Source: an uncultured Chlorobiaceae bacterium (GTDB lineage: Bacteria; Bacteroidota; Chlorobiia; Chlorobiales; Chlorobiaceae). Taken from it: a stretch of 64,000 nt of DNA. The notes beneath the pieces were generated by a model. It was not told where the DNA came from. It did no database searches and saw nothing but the letters and a program-made list of their open reading frames with translations. Numbering within the stretch: position 1 is the stretch's first letter; the number at the start of each line of letters is the position of its first letter. Both the position numbers and the translations under genes were made by a program. The stretch covers positions 62,001 through 126,000 of the forward strand of contig CAJEXW010000004.1 in NCBI GenBank assembly GCA_903994525.1, in the 5' to 3' direction. Of the stretch, positions 52,542 through 62,658 are shown piece after piece.

Positions 52542-54923
52542 TCAATCGACTATAAGCTGAAGCCCCTGACTCTTTGCTGTTACTCTAACAATCTGCCCAG
52601 CACTCACTTCTCCCTTCAGTATCATGTGAGATAATTGCTCTGAAATATTTTGATCGAAAACGCGCTGCATCTCTCTGGCTCCAAAAGCCTCTTTATAGCC
52701 AATGTTCACCAGGTAATTGACCGCATCTTCAGTCAAGAGTACCTGTATCCCTCTTGGGAGCAGGCGGTTATTAAGGGCGGGCAAAAATTTTTGTGTAATA
52801 ATTTGTTTTACTGTTTCTGGTACAAGCGGATAAAAGGTAATTTGTTTCTGCACTCTGTTCAAAAATTCAGGTCTGAACGCACTAACAATCGCTTTTCTGA
52901 TGTGCAGTTCATACTCTTTCAATGTATCGCTGATTCCATCCCTGTTGGAAGGTGCCAAAGCTGACGATGCAGGCTCTCTCTGGAACCCAAAAGGGTTTCT
53001 GTCTCTGCTTTGCTGTTGCCCAATATTGCTTCCAAGGTTTGTTGTCAGAATAATAACCGACTCCGAAAAGTTAACCCGTCGTCCGTGACCGTCAGTCAAT
53101 CGTCCTTCATCAAAAATTTGAAGGAAAATATCGAAAATGCTTGGATGTGCTTTTTCTATTTCATCGAAAAGGAGAACCGAATAGGGGTTTGACCTAATTT
53201 TGCCGGTCAATTGTCCATCCTCTTCATAACCGACATATCCTGGAGGTGAACCGATCAGCTTGGCAACGGAATGTTTCTCCTGATATTCTGACATATCAAA
53301 AGATATCAAACGGTTCGCATCATGAAACAAAAACTCCGCAAGAGCCTTGGCAAGTTCAGTTTTGCCAGTGCCTGTAGAACCAGCAAATAGAAAGACAATT
53401 GGTTTATTCGGGTCATTGAGTCCAGCTTTGGCACTCCTGATCGCTTTGCCGACTTCCCTGATGGCATGATCTTGCCCTATAACTCTTTGTTTCAAAGCAT
53501 CATCAATGCTCAGGAACCGTTCCTGCTCCTCAATAGTCAGGGTCCCGACTGGAATTTTGCATCGTTCTGCCACCACTCGCACAATATCATCGACTGTCAG
53601 TGTCGCATTTTCAGTGGCGGCAACGATCTCTGGAGTAAATGTTTTTAACATCATTCTTGCACATGCCTGATCAAGAATGTCTATTGCCTTATCCGGCAGT
53701 CTGAAATCATTGATGTATCGCATGGAAAGTTCTACAGCTTTTGCAATCACGTCATCGTTAATGACAACGCCATGATGCTCTTCTAATTTTTTTCGGATGC
53801 CTCTCAACATGAGTATCGCCTCCTCTTTCGTCGGCTCATCCACCCAGATGACCTGAAACCTTCTTTCCAATGCTGGATCTTTTTCAATTGACTTGCGATA
53901 CTCAGCCGTGGTCGTTGCCCCGATACATTTTATGGTACCTCTGGCAAGAGCAGGCTTCATGATATTGCCAGCATCCATTGAACCACTGCCAGCCCCAGCC
54001 CCAACGAGCGTATGTATTTCATCAATGAATAAAACTGTATTCGGATCAGCAGAGGCCTCCTTAATCAACCCATCCAACCTCTCTTCAAATTCTCCACGAT
54101 ATTTGGTGCCAGCAACCAGAGCGGCCATTGATAACTCAATAACCCTGAAATTCCTGATTTGCTTTGGTGCACTCTCTTCCACAACTTTCAGAGCAAAGCC
54201 CTCCACTACCGCTGTTTTTCCAACCCCGGCTTCCCCTATAAGAATTGGGTTGTTCTTTTTCTTCTGCATCAAAACCTGTGCAATTTTCTTTATCTCATTG
54301 CTGCGACCAAGAACAGGTTCAAGTTTTCCATCACTGGCCAATTGTGTCAGATCTCTGCCAAATTGATCCAGAATAGGTGTATTGCTTTTTTCATTTGATA
54401 GAGGTAGCTCATGCTCTTCGTCATTTTTTAACTCTTCGATAAGCGTGAATTGCAAATCCGACCTTTTCACCGCCATTTCAGAAAAAAGCCGATCAAGCGA
54501 TAATGAGGGCTGTTCTACAAGAGCCGACCATAGATGTTGCGGCAACATAGCCTTGATAGACAATTCCCTGCACATTGTCTCTGCCTGTGCAAAAAGATCT
54601 CTGCAACGTTGCGTGCGATGCCCGGAAAAATTTTCGGTACATGGTTCTGATTCATGTAATATTTTTCGCAGCCGACGACGAGCATGTTGTGGATCAAAAG
54701 CAACCGAGGCCAGAAAATCTCTGAATGCCGCAATCTCTTCCAGAGCCATACCCCACTGATGGTCATCAAGACCAGTTATCGCATGACGTTCTATTTGCAG
54801 AATCGCTTCAAGCTTGCACAGTCCGAGAAACAAATGCTCACTATCAATATTTTCTTGTTGAAGCGCCTTCGCCTCAGCGGCAGCAAGGCGAAATGCTATT
54901 TTGGCTGAAACAGATAAATCCGG
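52542..54923 (-). CDS. ClpA/ClpB/ClpV-like AAA+ unfoldase
   Basis: The preferred start is the ATG at 54923 (MPDLSVSAKIAFRLAAAEAK), giving 793 residues. It has a Clp-N-like helical region (1-150), NBD1 with GEAGVGKT and VLFIDEIHTLVGAG, a short linker without a long coiled-coil M domain, and NBD2 with GSTGTGKTE and VLLFDEIEKAHP. No ClpP-binding IGF/L loop was recognised. It ends a five-gene kinase/phosphatase operon, so it probably acts as the disassembly or remodelling engine of that signalling system and not as general ClpB. Confidence 0.85.
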   Translation of the reverse strand, partial: PDLSVSAKIAFRLAAAEAKALQQENIDSEHLFLGLCKLEAILQIERHAITGLDDHQWGMALEEIAAFRDFLASVAFDPQHARRRLRKILHESEPCTENFSGHRTQRCRDLFAQAETMCRELSIKAMLPQHLWSALVEQPSLSLDRLFSEMAVKRSDLQFTLIEELKNDEEHELPLSNEKSNTPILDQFGRDLTQLASDGKLEPVLGRSNEIKKIAQVLMQKKKNNPILIGEAGVGKTAVVEGFALKVVEESAPKQIRNFRVIELSMAALVAGTKYRGEFEERLDGLIKEASADPNTVLFIDEIHTLVGAGAGSGSMDAGNIMKPALARGTIKCIGATTTAEYRKSIEKDPALERRFQVIWVDEPTKEEAILMLRGIRKKLEEHHGVVINDDVIAKAVELSMRYINDFRLPDKAIDILDQACARMMLKTFTPEIVAATENATLTVDDIVRVVAERCKIPVGTLTIEEQERFLSIDDALKQRVIGQDHAIREVGKAIRSAKAGLNDPNKPIVFLFAGSTGTGKTELAKALAEFLFHDANRLISFDMSEYQEKHSVAKLIGSPPGYVGYEEDGQLTGKIRSNPYSVLLFDEIEKAHPSIFDIFLQIFDEGRLTDGHGRRVNFSESVIILTTNLGSNIGQQQSRDRNPFGFQREPASSALAPSNRDGISDTLKEYELHIRKAIVSAFRPEFLNRVQKQITFYPLVPETVKQIITQKFLPALNNRLLPRGIQVLLTEDAVNYLVNIGYKEAFGAREMQRVFDQNISEQLSHMILKGEVSAGQIVRVTAKSQGLQLIVD

Positions 54924-54933
54924 CATAAGCAGC

Positions 54934-55305
54934 TCACTGCACCTTTTTCTTGTTGAACGCCACAAACTCACTATTAGGAATAAGCCAACTGTTATCTGGC
55001 ATCAAATGTTCCTCCTTTGCTTTTTCGTATGCAGCCAAAAATGACTTTCTTATCGTTGTAAATGCTTTGTCGTTATCCGATTCCGACACAAGCGTTTGAT
55101 TCAACTGATTGACAGGCGGTGCTGGTTTTCGTGAAGGTGTTTGTATAAAGTGACTTAAAGAAACAAAGTACTCGTTGCTTGTTTGATCAGGAAGTTTATG
55201 GAGCTGAATGGTTATTTTCACAGGTATTTGATCAAGGTTAAATATCTGTGATGCAAGAAATGTATCTTGTGAGAGGATAAACGGCTTGTCATGCAGGCTT
55301 GTCAT
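54934..55305 (-). CDS. Small protein of unknown function in kinase-Clp operon
   Basis: The 123-residue protein has no signal peptide, membrane helix or motif I recognise. Proline-rich middle (TPSRKPAPPVNQ) and a C-terminal helix (TTIRKSFLAAYEKAKEEHLM). It is ten bases upstream of the Clp gene and same strand. It could be an adaptor or substrate of the unfoldase; this is a guess from position. Confidence 0.6.
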   Translation of the reverse strand: MTSLHDKPFILSQDTFLASQIFNLDQIPVKITIQLHKLPDQTSNEYFVSLSHFIQTPSRKPAPPVNQLNQTLVSESDNDKAFTTIRKSFLAAYEKAKEEHLMPDNSWLIPNSEFVAFNKKKVQ

Positions 55306-55406
55306 CGTATGATCTCTTTTTCAGGTTATTGGGTATGTTGCTGTTAACTGATAATAATAAAACGTCGTTATAGCATTTTCAATGACAAACAGCTTTATCT
55401 TCACCT

Positions 55407-56918
55407 TTACACGACATTTTCCAAAGCGTGCCTGAACTCTTTTGCTGACTGATACCGTTCAGAAATCTCTTTCTTTATGGCCCTATGCACCACCGTTGCC
55501 AGTGTACTCGAAATGGCAGGATTACGTTTCCGTATTGGTATCTGTTCCTGCGTCAAAATAATTACATAGGGGCTTTTCATTCCTTCCTGAAGCAGTAGCA
55601 AATCCAGCGCCTCTCTCTTGTTTTTTGCCATTGACCTGTTTTGGCTCAGAAATCTGTCAATTTCCCGTTGCGTAGGAAAATGATAGGGATATTTACCGGT
55701 AAGGAGATAATAAAGAATGACCCCTGTGGAATAGATATCAGCAGGTTCCCTGACACTTCTTGCATCTTTAATCTGCTCTGGCGACATGTACATGATTGTA
55801 CCCATACCAACATTTGCCTGAGTCATCAATGAGCCTCCAGCATCGGAATATTTTTTAGCAAGACCGAAATCGGTGATGATGGGTATCAGCTTGCCGTTTC
55901 CCTCTTCCTTCAGTAGAATATTTGCTGGTTTTAAATCGCGATGCACAATATTATGAGCATGAATACATTCAAGCCCCTTGAGCGTCTCAATAATGTACTG
56001 TACGGCCAGATCAGGGTTCATTAAACCTGTTGACCGGTCAATTGCTTTATCCAGATTCCCGCGAACAAGCGCTTCCATAACAAAATAAGGAGCTTCCGCA
56101 GTGGTTCCACTCTCTATAAATTTTATGATGTTTGGATGGGAAATGGTTTTCAGATACTTGGTTTCCCTGCAAAAACGTTTCATCACCCCATCATTGTTCA
56201 GGTCAAGCATCTGCTTCAAAGCCATTATCCTGCCTGTTGCTTTCTGCCAGACAAGATAGACCTTTCCCATGCCTCCTTCCCCCAAATCCTTAATAACGGT
56301 GTAGCCGTCAATATGCTTGCCAGCAAAGCTACCTGTCATCATTGCCTGAGCACATTCGTCACAAGCATAGGTCACAAAACCTGAGAGTTCATCTGCCCTG
56401 CCATCACTGTTGGCGATTGAAGAGAGATCTTTGCCACAGGTGCAGAGAGCCGAAAAAGAAATGATGGAAGATTTTCTGCGAATATTTTCTTCCCTCTCCG
56501 CTTCACATGCCTCGCAAATTGTTGGGGCTACATCCCCCTCCATCAGCTCAAAATACAGTGTTTTTTTACAAGTTTCACAATAACAGAACGTGTTTTTGAG
56601 TTGTATTATATTGACAACCCGAACCTTGAGCTGCGTAAAACCCACCTCAATCACATCACCATCGTTGAGTTCCGCCTCTTTGACCTCTATCCCGTTGATC
56701 GATGGTGGATTGGTACTCCTGAAATCGGTGAAATAAATGCGTGGCGGTGCTATTTCAAGAAGAAAATGCTGTCGTGAAACATAGGGGTCATCATCAGATA
56801 GCTTAAAGTGCACCGGCCTGTCAGTTCCTCCCCGCCCGACAATAAAGGTGTCTGGCTCAGTGAATGCATACTGTTTGCCACTTTCCGGCCCTTTTATGAC
56901 TTCAAGAATCAGTTTCAT
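55407..56918 (-). CDS. FHA domain-zinc ribbon-Ser/Thr protein kinase
   Basis: The 503-residue protein has an N-terminal FHA domain (GRGGTDRPVHFKLSDDDPYV, SRQHFL), two zinc-ribbon-like segments (CYCETCKK... CEACEAE, and CTCGKDL... CDECAQ), then a kinase domain: GEGGMGKVYLV, HRDLKPANILL, ITDFGLAKKY, MSPEQI. FHA binds phosphothreonine, so the kinase can be recruited to phosphorylated partners such as the other kinase here. It lies 12 bases after the PP2C gene, giving a kinase-phosphatase pair. Confidence 0.9.
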   Translation of the reverse strand: MKLILEVIKGPESGKQYAFTEPDTFIVGRGGTDRPVHFKLSDDDPYVSRQHFLLEIAPPRIYFTDFRSTNPPSINGIEVKEAELNDGDVIEVGFTQLKVRVVNIIQLKNTFCYCETCKKTLYFELMEGDVAPTICEACEAEREENIRRKSSIISFSALCTCGKDLSSIANSDGRADELSGFVTYACDECAQAMMTGSFAGKHIDGYTVIKDLGEGGMGKVYLVWQKATGRIMALKQMLDLNNDGVMKRFCRETKYLKTISHPNIIKFIESGTTAEAPYFVMEALVRGNLDKAIDRSTGLMNPDLAVQYIIETLKGLECIHAHNIVHRDLKPANILLKEEGNGKLIPIITDFGLAKKYSDAGGSLMTQANVGMGTIMYMSPEQIKDARSVREPADIYSTGVILYYLLTGKYPYHFPTQREIDRFLSQNRSMAKNKREALDLLLLQEGMKSPYVIILTQEQIPIRKRNPAISSTLATVVHRAIKKEISERYQSAKEFRHALENVV

Positions 56919-56930
56919 GGAGCACTGTCG

Positions 56931-57695
56931 TTAACCGGTTATTCGAGCAACTATGACCGTTATATTATCATCACCTCCTGCATCGTTTGCCATACGAATC
57001 AGCCTCGAACAACATTGTTCAGGTATGCCACCTTTTTTGACAACCGTATATATTTCATCATCGGTCAACATATCCCAAAGACCGTCCGTGCAGAGGAGAA
57101 TGGTATCACCCATCTTAACCTGTTGCTTGGTGTACTCAAGATTAGCTTCAGAGGAGATGCCAAGAGCACGAGTAAGCTGGTTTTTGAGAGTACTTTTTCG
57201 TGCCTCCTCTTTGGATATTTGTCCGGCTTTTACCAGCTCCATAACGACAGAATGATCCATTGTTATCTGAATAATCTCTTTATGATCAATCACATAAACT
57301 CTCGAATCTCCGATATGGCATACATGAAGCATGTTTTTATCGAGGAATACCATAGCCAAAGTGCATCCCATGCCTGAATATTCTGGCATTGACCTGCTTT
57401 TGTCCCAAACCTCTTTGTTGGCAGCAAAAACAGCACCGGCCATGGTGTCGGGAATCAAGTTTTCAGGAATTGTAGATATATCAATGTTGGCAAAAAACGT
57501 CTCTATTGCTTTGAGGGCTGTTTTGCTGGCAACTTCACCAGCATTGTGCCCACCCATGCCGTCTGAAACGATATAGAATTGTTTTTCAGGGAATATTAGA
57601 TAGGCATCTTCATTTCCGACTCGTTTCATGCCGACATCCGTCATTCCATAAACGGAGGTGGCACCACTTGTTTTGTTTCTATGGAAAAACTTCAT
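56931..57695 (-). CDS. PP2C-type Ser/Thr phosphatase
   Basis: The 254-residue protein has the PPM metal-binding motifs GMKRVGNEDAYLI, VSDGMGGHNAGEVA, CTDGLWDMLTDDE and GGDDNITVIV. It would remove phosphates placed by the two kinases of the operon. Full family length, no extra domains, cytosolic. It lies between the two kinase genes (gaps of 53 and 12 bases). Confidence 0.93.
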   Translation of the reverse strand: MKFFHRNKTSGATSVYGMTDVGMKRVGNEDAYLIFPEKQFYIVSDGMGGHNAGEVASKTALKAIETFFANIDISTIPENLIPDTMAGAVFAANKEVWDKSRSMPEYSGMGCTLAMVFLDKNMLHVCHIGDSRVYVIDHKEIIQITMDHSVVMELVKAGQISKEEARKSTLKNQLTRALGISSEANLEYTKQQVKMGDTILLCTDGLWDMLTDDEIYTVVKKGGIPEQCCSRLIRMANDAGGDDNITVIVARITG

Positions 57696-57748
57696 AAAAT
57701 ATTTATCGTACTCACAACGTTCATTATAAAAATAAGATAAACAGTACT

Positions 57749-60700
57749 CTACTCATCAAACTCCAGTTTCCAGATCAAACGGAACAACTTTATAGTATCA
57801 TCGCTACTTCCCGACAAGGCATATTTTCCATCAGCGCTCAGAGCTACCGAATAAACCGAGTTAGTATGCCCTTCAAAGTTATGTACACATTCACCAGTCT
57901 CTGTCTCCCACAGCTTGAGTGTATTATCCCTACTTCCCGATAAGGCATATCTACCATCAGCGCTCAGACACACAGAGCAGACATAACCACGCCCCTCGAA
58001 AGTACGCAAACACTGGCCTGTCGATACATCCCACAGTTTCAGAGTCTTATCATCACTCCCTGATAAGGCATATCTCTCGTCAGCACTCAGACTCACAGAG
58101 GTGACTGTGCTACTATGCCCTTGGAAGGTACGTAGGCACTGACTTGTCGACATATCCCACAGCTTCAGCGTTTTATCCGTGCTCCCCGACAAGGCAGATT
58201 TCCCGTTAGCGATCAAACACACAGAGTTGACATTACCACCATCCCACCATGAGTTGACAAATGTGCCCAAGCATCGACCTGTCAACACATCCCAAAGCTT
58301 CAGCGTTTTATCAGCGCTTCCTGACAAGGCATATTTTCCGTTAGTACTCAAACACACAGAGTTGACATCACCACTATGCCCCTCGAAGGTGCGCAGGCAT
58401 AGCCCTGTCGACACATCCCACAGCTTCAGCGTTTTATCAGCGCTTCCTGACAAGGCATATTTTCCGTTAGTACTCAAACACACAGAGTTGACATCACCAC
58501 TATGCCCCTCGAAGGTGCGCAAGCATAGCCCTGTCGACACATCCCACAGTTTGAGTGTTTTATCCATGCTCCCCGATAAGGCATATCTCCCGTCAGCGCT
58601 CAGACTCACAGAGTTTACTGTTCTGCTATGCCCCTCAAAAGAGTTTATTTTGTAAGCAAAAGAAAATGATTTTATGCTCGATAACTGATATAGTTTCTGA
58701 TATACCGTTAACAATTCAGTACGATCCCTGAAATCATCCTTTTCCCATGCATTATATAGCGTTGTAAACGCTTTTGTGTTATTTCCATTATTCATCAATC
58801 TACCGGCTTCCTCGATGGCATATTTAAGCTCATCCTGCACTCCTTTTATCTCGTCAAAAGCCTTAAAGTCACTTACCTTTAATTCTGAATTATAGGAATG
58901 AGAGTTGATATTGATCTCCCACAGCATCAGTTTTTTATCTCCGCCTCCCAATATAGCATATCTCCCATCAGCGCTCAGAATCACAGAACAGGCATAATCT
59001 CTATACCACCACCCCTCGATGGTGCGCAGACACCGGCCTGTCGACACCTCCCAGAGCTTGAGTGTATTATCCTCACTTCGCGATAAAGCATATTTGCCAT
59101 CAGCACTCAGACTCACAGAGACGACCCAACCAATATGCCCCACGAAGGTTCGCAAGCACAACCCTGTCGACACCTCCCAGAGCTTGAGTGTATTATCCCC
59201 ACTTCCCGATAAAGCATATTTCCCGTCAGTACTCAAACACACAGAGTAGGCATCACCACTATGCCCCACGAAGGTGCGCAGGCATCGACCGGTCGACACC
59301 TCCCATAGTTTCAGCGTTTTATCCGCGCTTCCAGACAGGGCATATTTCCCGTCCGCGCTTAGACTCACGGATTGGACCAGGCTGCTATCCCCCTCGAAGG
59401 TGCGTAGGAGGTGACCTGTCGACATCTCCCATAATCCTAGGGACACCTCCGAATCACTCGCAGATATGGCATATCTCCCGTCAGCACTCAGACTTATAAA
59501 GCGTTCAGAACTATATGCCCAATCAAAGGTGCGTAAGCACTGCCCTGTCGACACATCCCATAACTTTGGTGTGTTATCATCCTGATCCATACCTGAAGTC
59601 TCAGATATGGCATATTTCCCATCAGCACTCAGAAACACGAAATTGACTGATTCACCATGCCCCTCGACGGTGCGAATCAACTCCAATCTTCTTATCGAGA
59701 TTCCTCCGAAAAGCTTTTCATATCTTCCCTGATACTCCTTCAGTTCCTCTTCAGCCGAAGCAGGATCATGTCGTTCTGCTTGTATATAGGCAAGCAATTC
59801 AGAGATCTTTTTTTCCCTTGCCGATGTATGGTTTAGACAATTACGGACTTTTCTTAACGCTTCCAAGTCATCTATTTCCCCTCCACGCCATTGCAGTAGT
59901 ACAAGATTAAAGACTGCCTCCGGATGGGTGTTGTTTACCTCTACGGCAGCTTCAAAACATCTCCTCGCTTCTTCTTTTTTTCCAAGTTCGTAATAGGAAT
60001 AACCCTGATTGTTCAACTCATCAGCCGTAGTATCATGCAACTCAAGCTGATAACTCGGGGCCTCACTACCGTATAATTCCTGATAAACCTTATTCAACTC
60101 TTCTGTCAACTCCCTAAAATTCTTCTGTCTCTTTTTTCTGTCAAGCTCTACACTTTTCAGAAGCAGCTCTCGCAGGGTGTCGGGAATATCCCTTCTTAAC
60201 TCGCGCGGTTCTGGCGGTTTACCCGTCACCCCTATTGAGAGTTCATAAGGACGTCTGCCGCAAAACATCTCCCAAAGACATACTCCAAAGCTGTAAACAT
60301 CCGATTCCTGCCATACTCCGTTCGGAGCTTCTGAACTTTTCTGCCTCGGATCATTCCACTGTTCAGGTGGCATGTATGCCGGGGTTCCCATCGTATCGCC
60401 CATCCGAGTGCCATGCAAATCACCCTCCACACCAGCACTTCCGCTTGTTTTGACTCCTCCGACCAGACCAAAATCGGTGACTTTAACCAGCCCCCCTTGT
60501 GTTACCAAAATATTGGTTGGTTTTATATCGCGGTGGATCATACCTCGCTCATGAGCACGCTCCATTCCATGACAAAATTGAACTGCCATATCAAGACCAA
60601 TCTGATAGTCAGCACATCTCCGGTCACTAATCCACTCCTCAAGGCTGCCACCATCAACATATTCAATAAAAATATGAGGAACTCCCGCTATTGCTTTCAC

Positions 60701-61171
60701 AAAATAGCAGTATGCAATGTTCGGATGCATCCCCAGTCGAGTCCAGGCATCAGCTTCCTGTACAACACGGGCAAACAGCTCATGATCACCAAGTAGTGCG
60801 TTTTTTGGCTGCTTGATGGCAAAGGTGATCCGTTGCCTGGTATCCTTGCTGATATAGACATAGCCCATACTCCCCGACATAATGGACTCTATCTTGTAAC
60901 GATTGTCGATCAGCTCCCCGATGTTGTACCCTGAGGAGTTTTTAACGTTGGTTTCTTCCTGCGGCAAAGCATGAGAATCAGGTATTTGTGGCTCACTCTC
61001 CTGTCGGAGCACAGTAACACCAACAGGAGTCTCTTTTTTTTCTTCTTGTGGAACTTCCTTTTTTGGTTGTGCATCGGGATAATTCTGAGCCTTCGCTTGC
61101 GGCTCAACCGTTGTCACCGGAAGCTGCTTCTCTTTGTGAAAGAAGTTTTGTAAATCCTTGAAGAGCGACAT
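57749..61171 (-). CDS. Ser/Thr kinase with TPR and about 13 WD40 repeats
   Basis: The preferred start is at 61171 (MSLFKDLQNFFHKEKQLP), giving 1140 residues; the longer frame runs into the upstream gene. After a linker come a kinase domain (SIMSGSMGYVYIS, HRDIKPTNILV, VTDFGLVGG, MPPEQW), a TPR-like section (NNQGYSYYELGKKEEARRCF), six WD40 repeats, a helical insert near residues 765-825, then seven more WD40 repeats ending close to the C-terminus. The two WD40 blocks fit two beta-propellers, of six and seven blades. Propellers usually scaffold complexes. Two adjacent repeats are almost identical in DNA. Confidence 0.9.
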   Translation of the reverse strand: MSLFKDLQNFFHKEKQLPVTTVEPQAKAQNYPDAQPKKEVPQEEKKETPVGVTVLRQESEPQIPDSHALPQEETNVKNSSGYNIGELIDNRYKIESIMSGSMGYVYISKDTRQRITFAIKQPKNALLGDHELFARVVQEADAWTRLGMHPNIAYCYFVKAIAGVPHIFIEYVDGGSLEEWISDRRCADYQIGLDMAVQFCHGMERAHERGMIHRDIKPTNILVTQGGLVKVTDFGLVGGVKTSGSAGVEGDLHGTRMGDTMGTPAYMPPEQWNDPRQKSSEAPNGVWQESDVYSFGVCLWEMFCGRRPYELSIGVTGKPPEPRELRRDIPDTLRELLLKSVELDRKKRQKNFRELTEELNKVYQELYGSEAPSYQLELHDTTADELNNQGYSYYELGKKEEARRCFEAAVEVNNTHPEAVFNLVLLQWRGGEIDDLEALRKVRNCLNHTSAREKKISELLAYIQAERHDPASAEEELKEYQGRYEKLFGGISIRRLELIRTVEGHGESVNFVFLSADGKYAISETSGMDQDDNTPKLWDVSTGQCLRTFDWAYSSERFISLSADGRYAISASDSEVSLGLWEMSTGHLLRTFEGDSSLVQSVSLSADGKYALSGSADKTLKLWEVSTGRCLRTFVGHSGDAYSVCLSTDGKYALSGSGDNTLKLWEVSTGLCLRTFVGHIGWVVSVSLSADGKYALSRSEDNTLKLWEVSTGRCLRTIEGWWYRDYACSVILSADGRYAILGGGDKKLMLWEININSHSYNSELKVSDFKAFDEIKGVQDELKYAIEEAGRLMNNGNNTKAFTTLYNAWEKDDFRDRTELLTVYQKLYQLSSIKSFSFAYKINSFEGHSRTVNSVSLSADGRYALSGSMDKTLKLWDVSTGLCLRTFEGHSGDVNSVCLSTNGKYALSGSADKTLKLWDVSTGLCLRTFEGHSGDVNSVCLSTNGKYALSGSADKTLKLWDVLTGRCLGTFVNSWWDGGNVNSVCLIANGKSALSGSTDKTLKLWDMSTSQCLRTFQGHSSTVTSVSLSADERYALSGSDDKTLKLWDVSTGQCLRTFEGRGYVCSVCLSADGRYALSGSRDNTLKLWETETGECVHNFEGHTNSVYSVALSADGKYALSGSSDDTIKLFRLIWKLEFDE
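58296..58549 (-). repeat. Tandem 126-base duplication encoding WD40 blades
   Basis: Two consecutive 126-base units (58296-58421 and 58422-58549) are the same apart from about one base near the middle (GCGCAG vs GCGCAA). Each encodes one 42-residue WD40 blade. Other blades share motif but not this identity, showing a very recent blade duplication or gene conversion. Confidence 0.85.
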
Positions 61172-61184
61172 TACACTAATACGT

Positions 61185-62624
61185 TTAATCATAGAGGGAT
61201 GAACTGGTAGGGAGATCATCAGCACATTGCCGACATACCCTCACACCATTCTTTTCAACCATACATTCAGCACAGAACCCTTTTTTACAGATTGGGCACC
61301 CTTCTGTTGCTTTATAGCTTGAATGTATTGCACAGACGCCGGGTTTCAACCGTGTCTCATCGTTATCAACCATCGCTATGCCTTGTTGCACATTCTGCTC
61401 CTGCGATCTGCCTTGGGGGCGCATAACGGTACCCCCAGCAGAAGCAGGACGAAACACCGTGCCACTTGTACCTATCTGCTCTTTGACAATAAAACGGAAT
61501 TTATACTTGTCAACAGTGATAATATCGCCTGACTTGAGTCTCTGGGCAACATCTGAAGGCAAAAGCTGGTTATTCAAATAGGTCTTGTTCGTGCTTCTGC
61601 GATCAGTGACAAAAAAACTGTTCTCCCTGTATTCAATAGTTGCATGAAGTGCAGATATCGTCTTTTGAGGAATAGAGATATCAACTGATGCCTTACCCTC
61701 CTCACCGGCTCGCCCAATGGTCATCTCCGGCTTCGACAACACTATCTCTCTCATGCCGGTCACATTATCCATATCTTCAAGCATGGCATCAGGAAATTGA
61801 GACGATATATGCCCGCCAACACCCAGAGAGTTAGCTTTAGGTGTATGGTTATCTTGCTTATCATTTTTTGATCGCACTATGACCACAACTATTCCCAGAA
61901 TAACAAAACCAGCAATTGGAATAACAACCCATATCATCGGCACACTTTCACTTCCTCCGTTTGTCCCTTCCATACTCTGTGGGGAAAGTATTGCATGCTG
62001 AATCTTACTGAAAACATTTTCCAGCTCCTCCATTTTCCCTGCACGGAAGTAACCACCACCGGTCTTTACTGCCAAAGTCTGAATAAGTTCAAAATCAGCC
62101 TCTTCAGTAAATGCAAGACTGAATATTCTGATCCCTGAATTTTTTGTATCTACGGTAAGCTCCTCTTTCAACCACTTTCCCAATTCACTATCTCGTTTTT
62201 TATCACCAGTATCAATAAATCCATCCGTCATAAAAATGATCAACTTTTCAGAATCCGCTCTTCCATTTTGCTTGAGATCATACAGAGCTTTTTCCAAAGC
62301 TATTGGAGCATTTGTATATTTTCCGGTATAATTGAGCTTTCGTAATGTCTTTTCAACATTAAGATTGAATGTTTGATTTGCTACAGAGGTAAGAGGCATG
62401 GCAAATACAGGCTTAACATCAAAAATAATAACACCGACTCTTGAATCGTTGGGTAACGCTTGAATAAGATTTAAAACAGATTTTCCGGTCATCAATTCAG
62501 GATCGTTCTTTCTCATCGAGCCTGAGTTGTCAAGAACAAAGAGAATATCTGTTTGAGTGGTTTGCGCAAAAAGATTTGAAATGAAAAACAATGAAAGAAT
62601 AAATGCAAAAAGTATCTTGCTCAT
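61185..62624 (-). CDS. Membrane vWA-FHA protein with C-terminal zinc finger
   Basis: The 479-residue protein has a signal peptide (1-20), then a vWA domain with intact MIDAS (LFVLDNSGSMRKND, then IFMTDGFIDTG) facing the periplasm. A membrane helix at about 227-248 (WVVIPIAGFVILGIVVVIV) follows, then a cytosolic FHA domain (MTIGRAGEEGKASVDIS, STNKTYLN) and a B-box/RING-like zinc finger (CAIHSS..CPICKKGFCAEC, CRQCADD). It could sense an outside ligand through vWA and recruit phosphorylated kinase through FHA. It is the first gene of the operon, 13 bases before the WD40 kinase. Confidence 0.9.
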   Translation of the reverse strand: MSKILFAFILSLFFISNLFAQTTQTDILFVLDNSGSMRKNDPELMTGKSVLNLIQALPNDSRVGVIIFDVKPVFAMPLTSVANQTFNLNVEKTLRKLNYTGKYTNAPIALEKALYDLKQNGRADSEKLIIFMTDGFIDTGDKKRDSELGKWLKEELTVDTKNSGIRIFSLAFTEEADFELIQTLAVKTGGGYFRAGKMEELENVFSKIQHAILSPQSMEGTNGGSESVPMIWVVIPIAGFVILGIVVVIVRSKNDKQDNHTPKANSLGVGGHISSQFPDAMLEDMDNVTGMREIVLSKPEMTIGRAGEEGKASVDISIPQKTISALHATIEYRENSFFVTDRRSTNKTYLNNQLLPSDVAQRLKSGDIITVDKYKFRFIVKEQIGTSGTVFRPASAGGTVMRPQGRSQEQNVQQGIAMVDNDETRLKPGVCAIHSSYKATEGCPICKKGFCAECMVEKNGVRVCRQCADDLPTSSSLYD

Positions 62625-62658
62625 TTATTATGAATTTTAAGGCATTAATTTTTTCTAA

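Noticed and set aside
58296-59480. CRISPR-like or other regularly spaced repeat array
   Set aside because: The periodicity of about 126 bases is explained by WD40 blades in a continuous reading frame.
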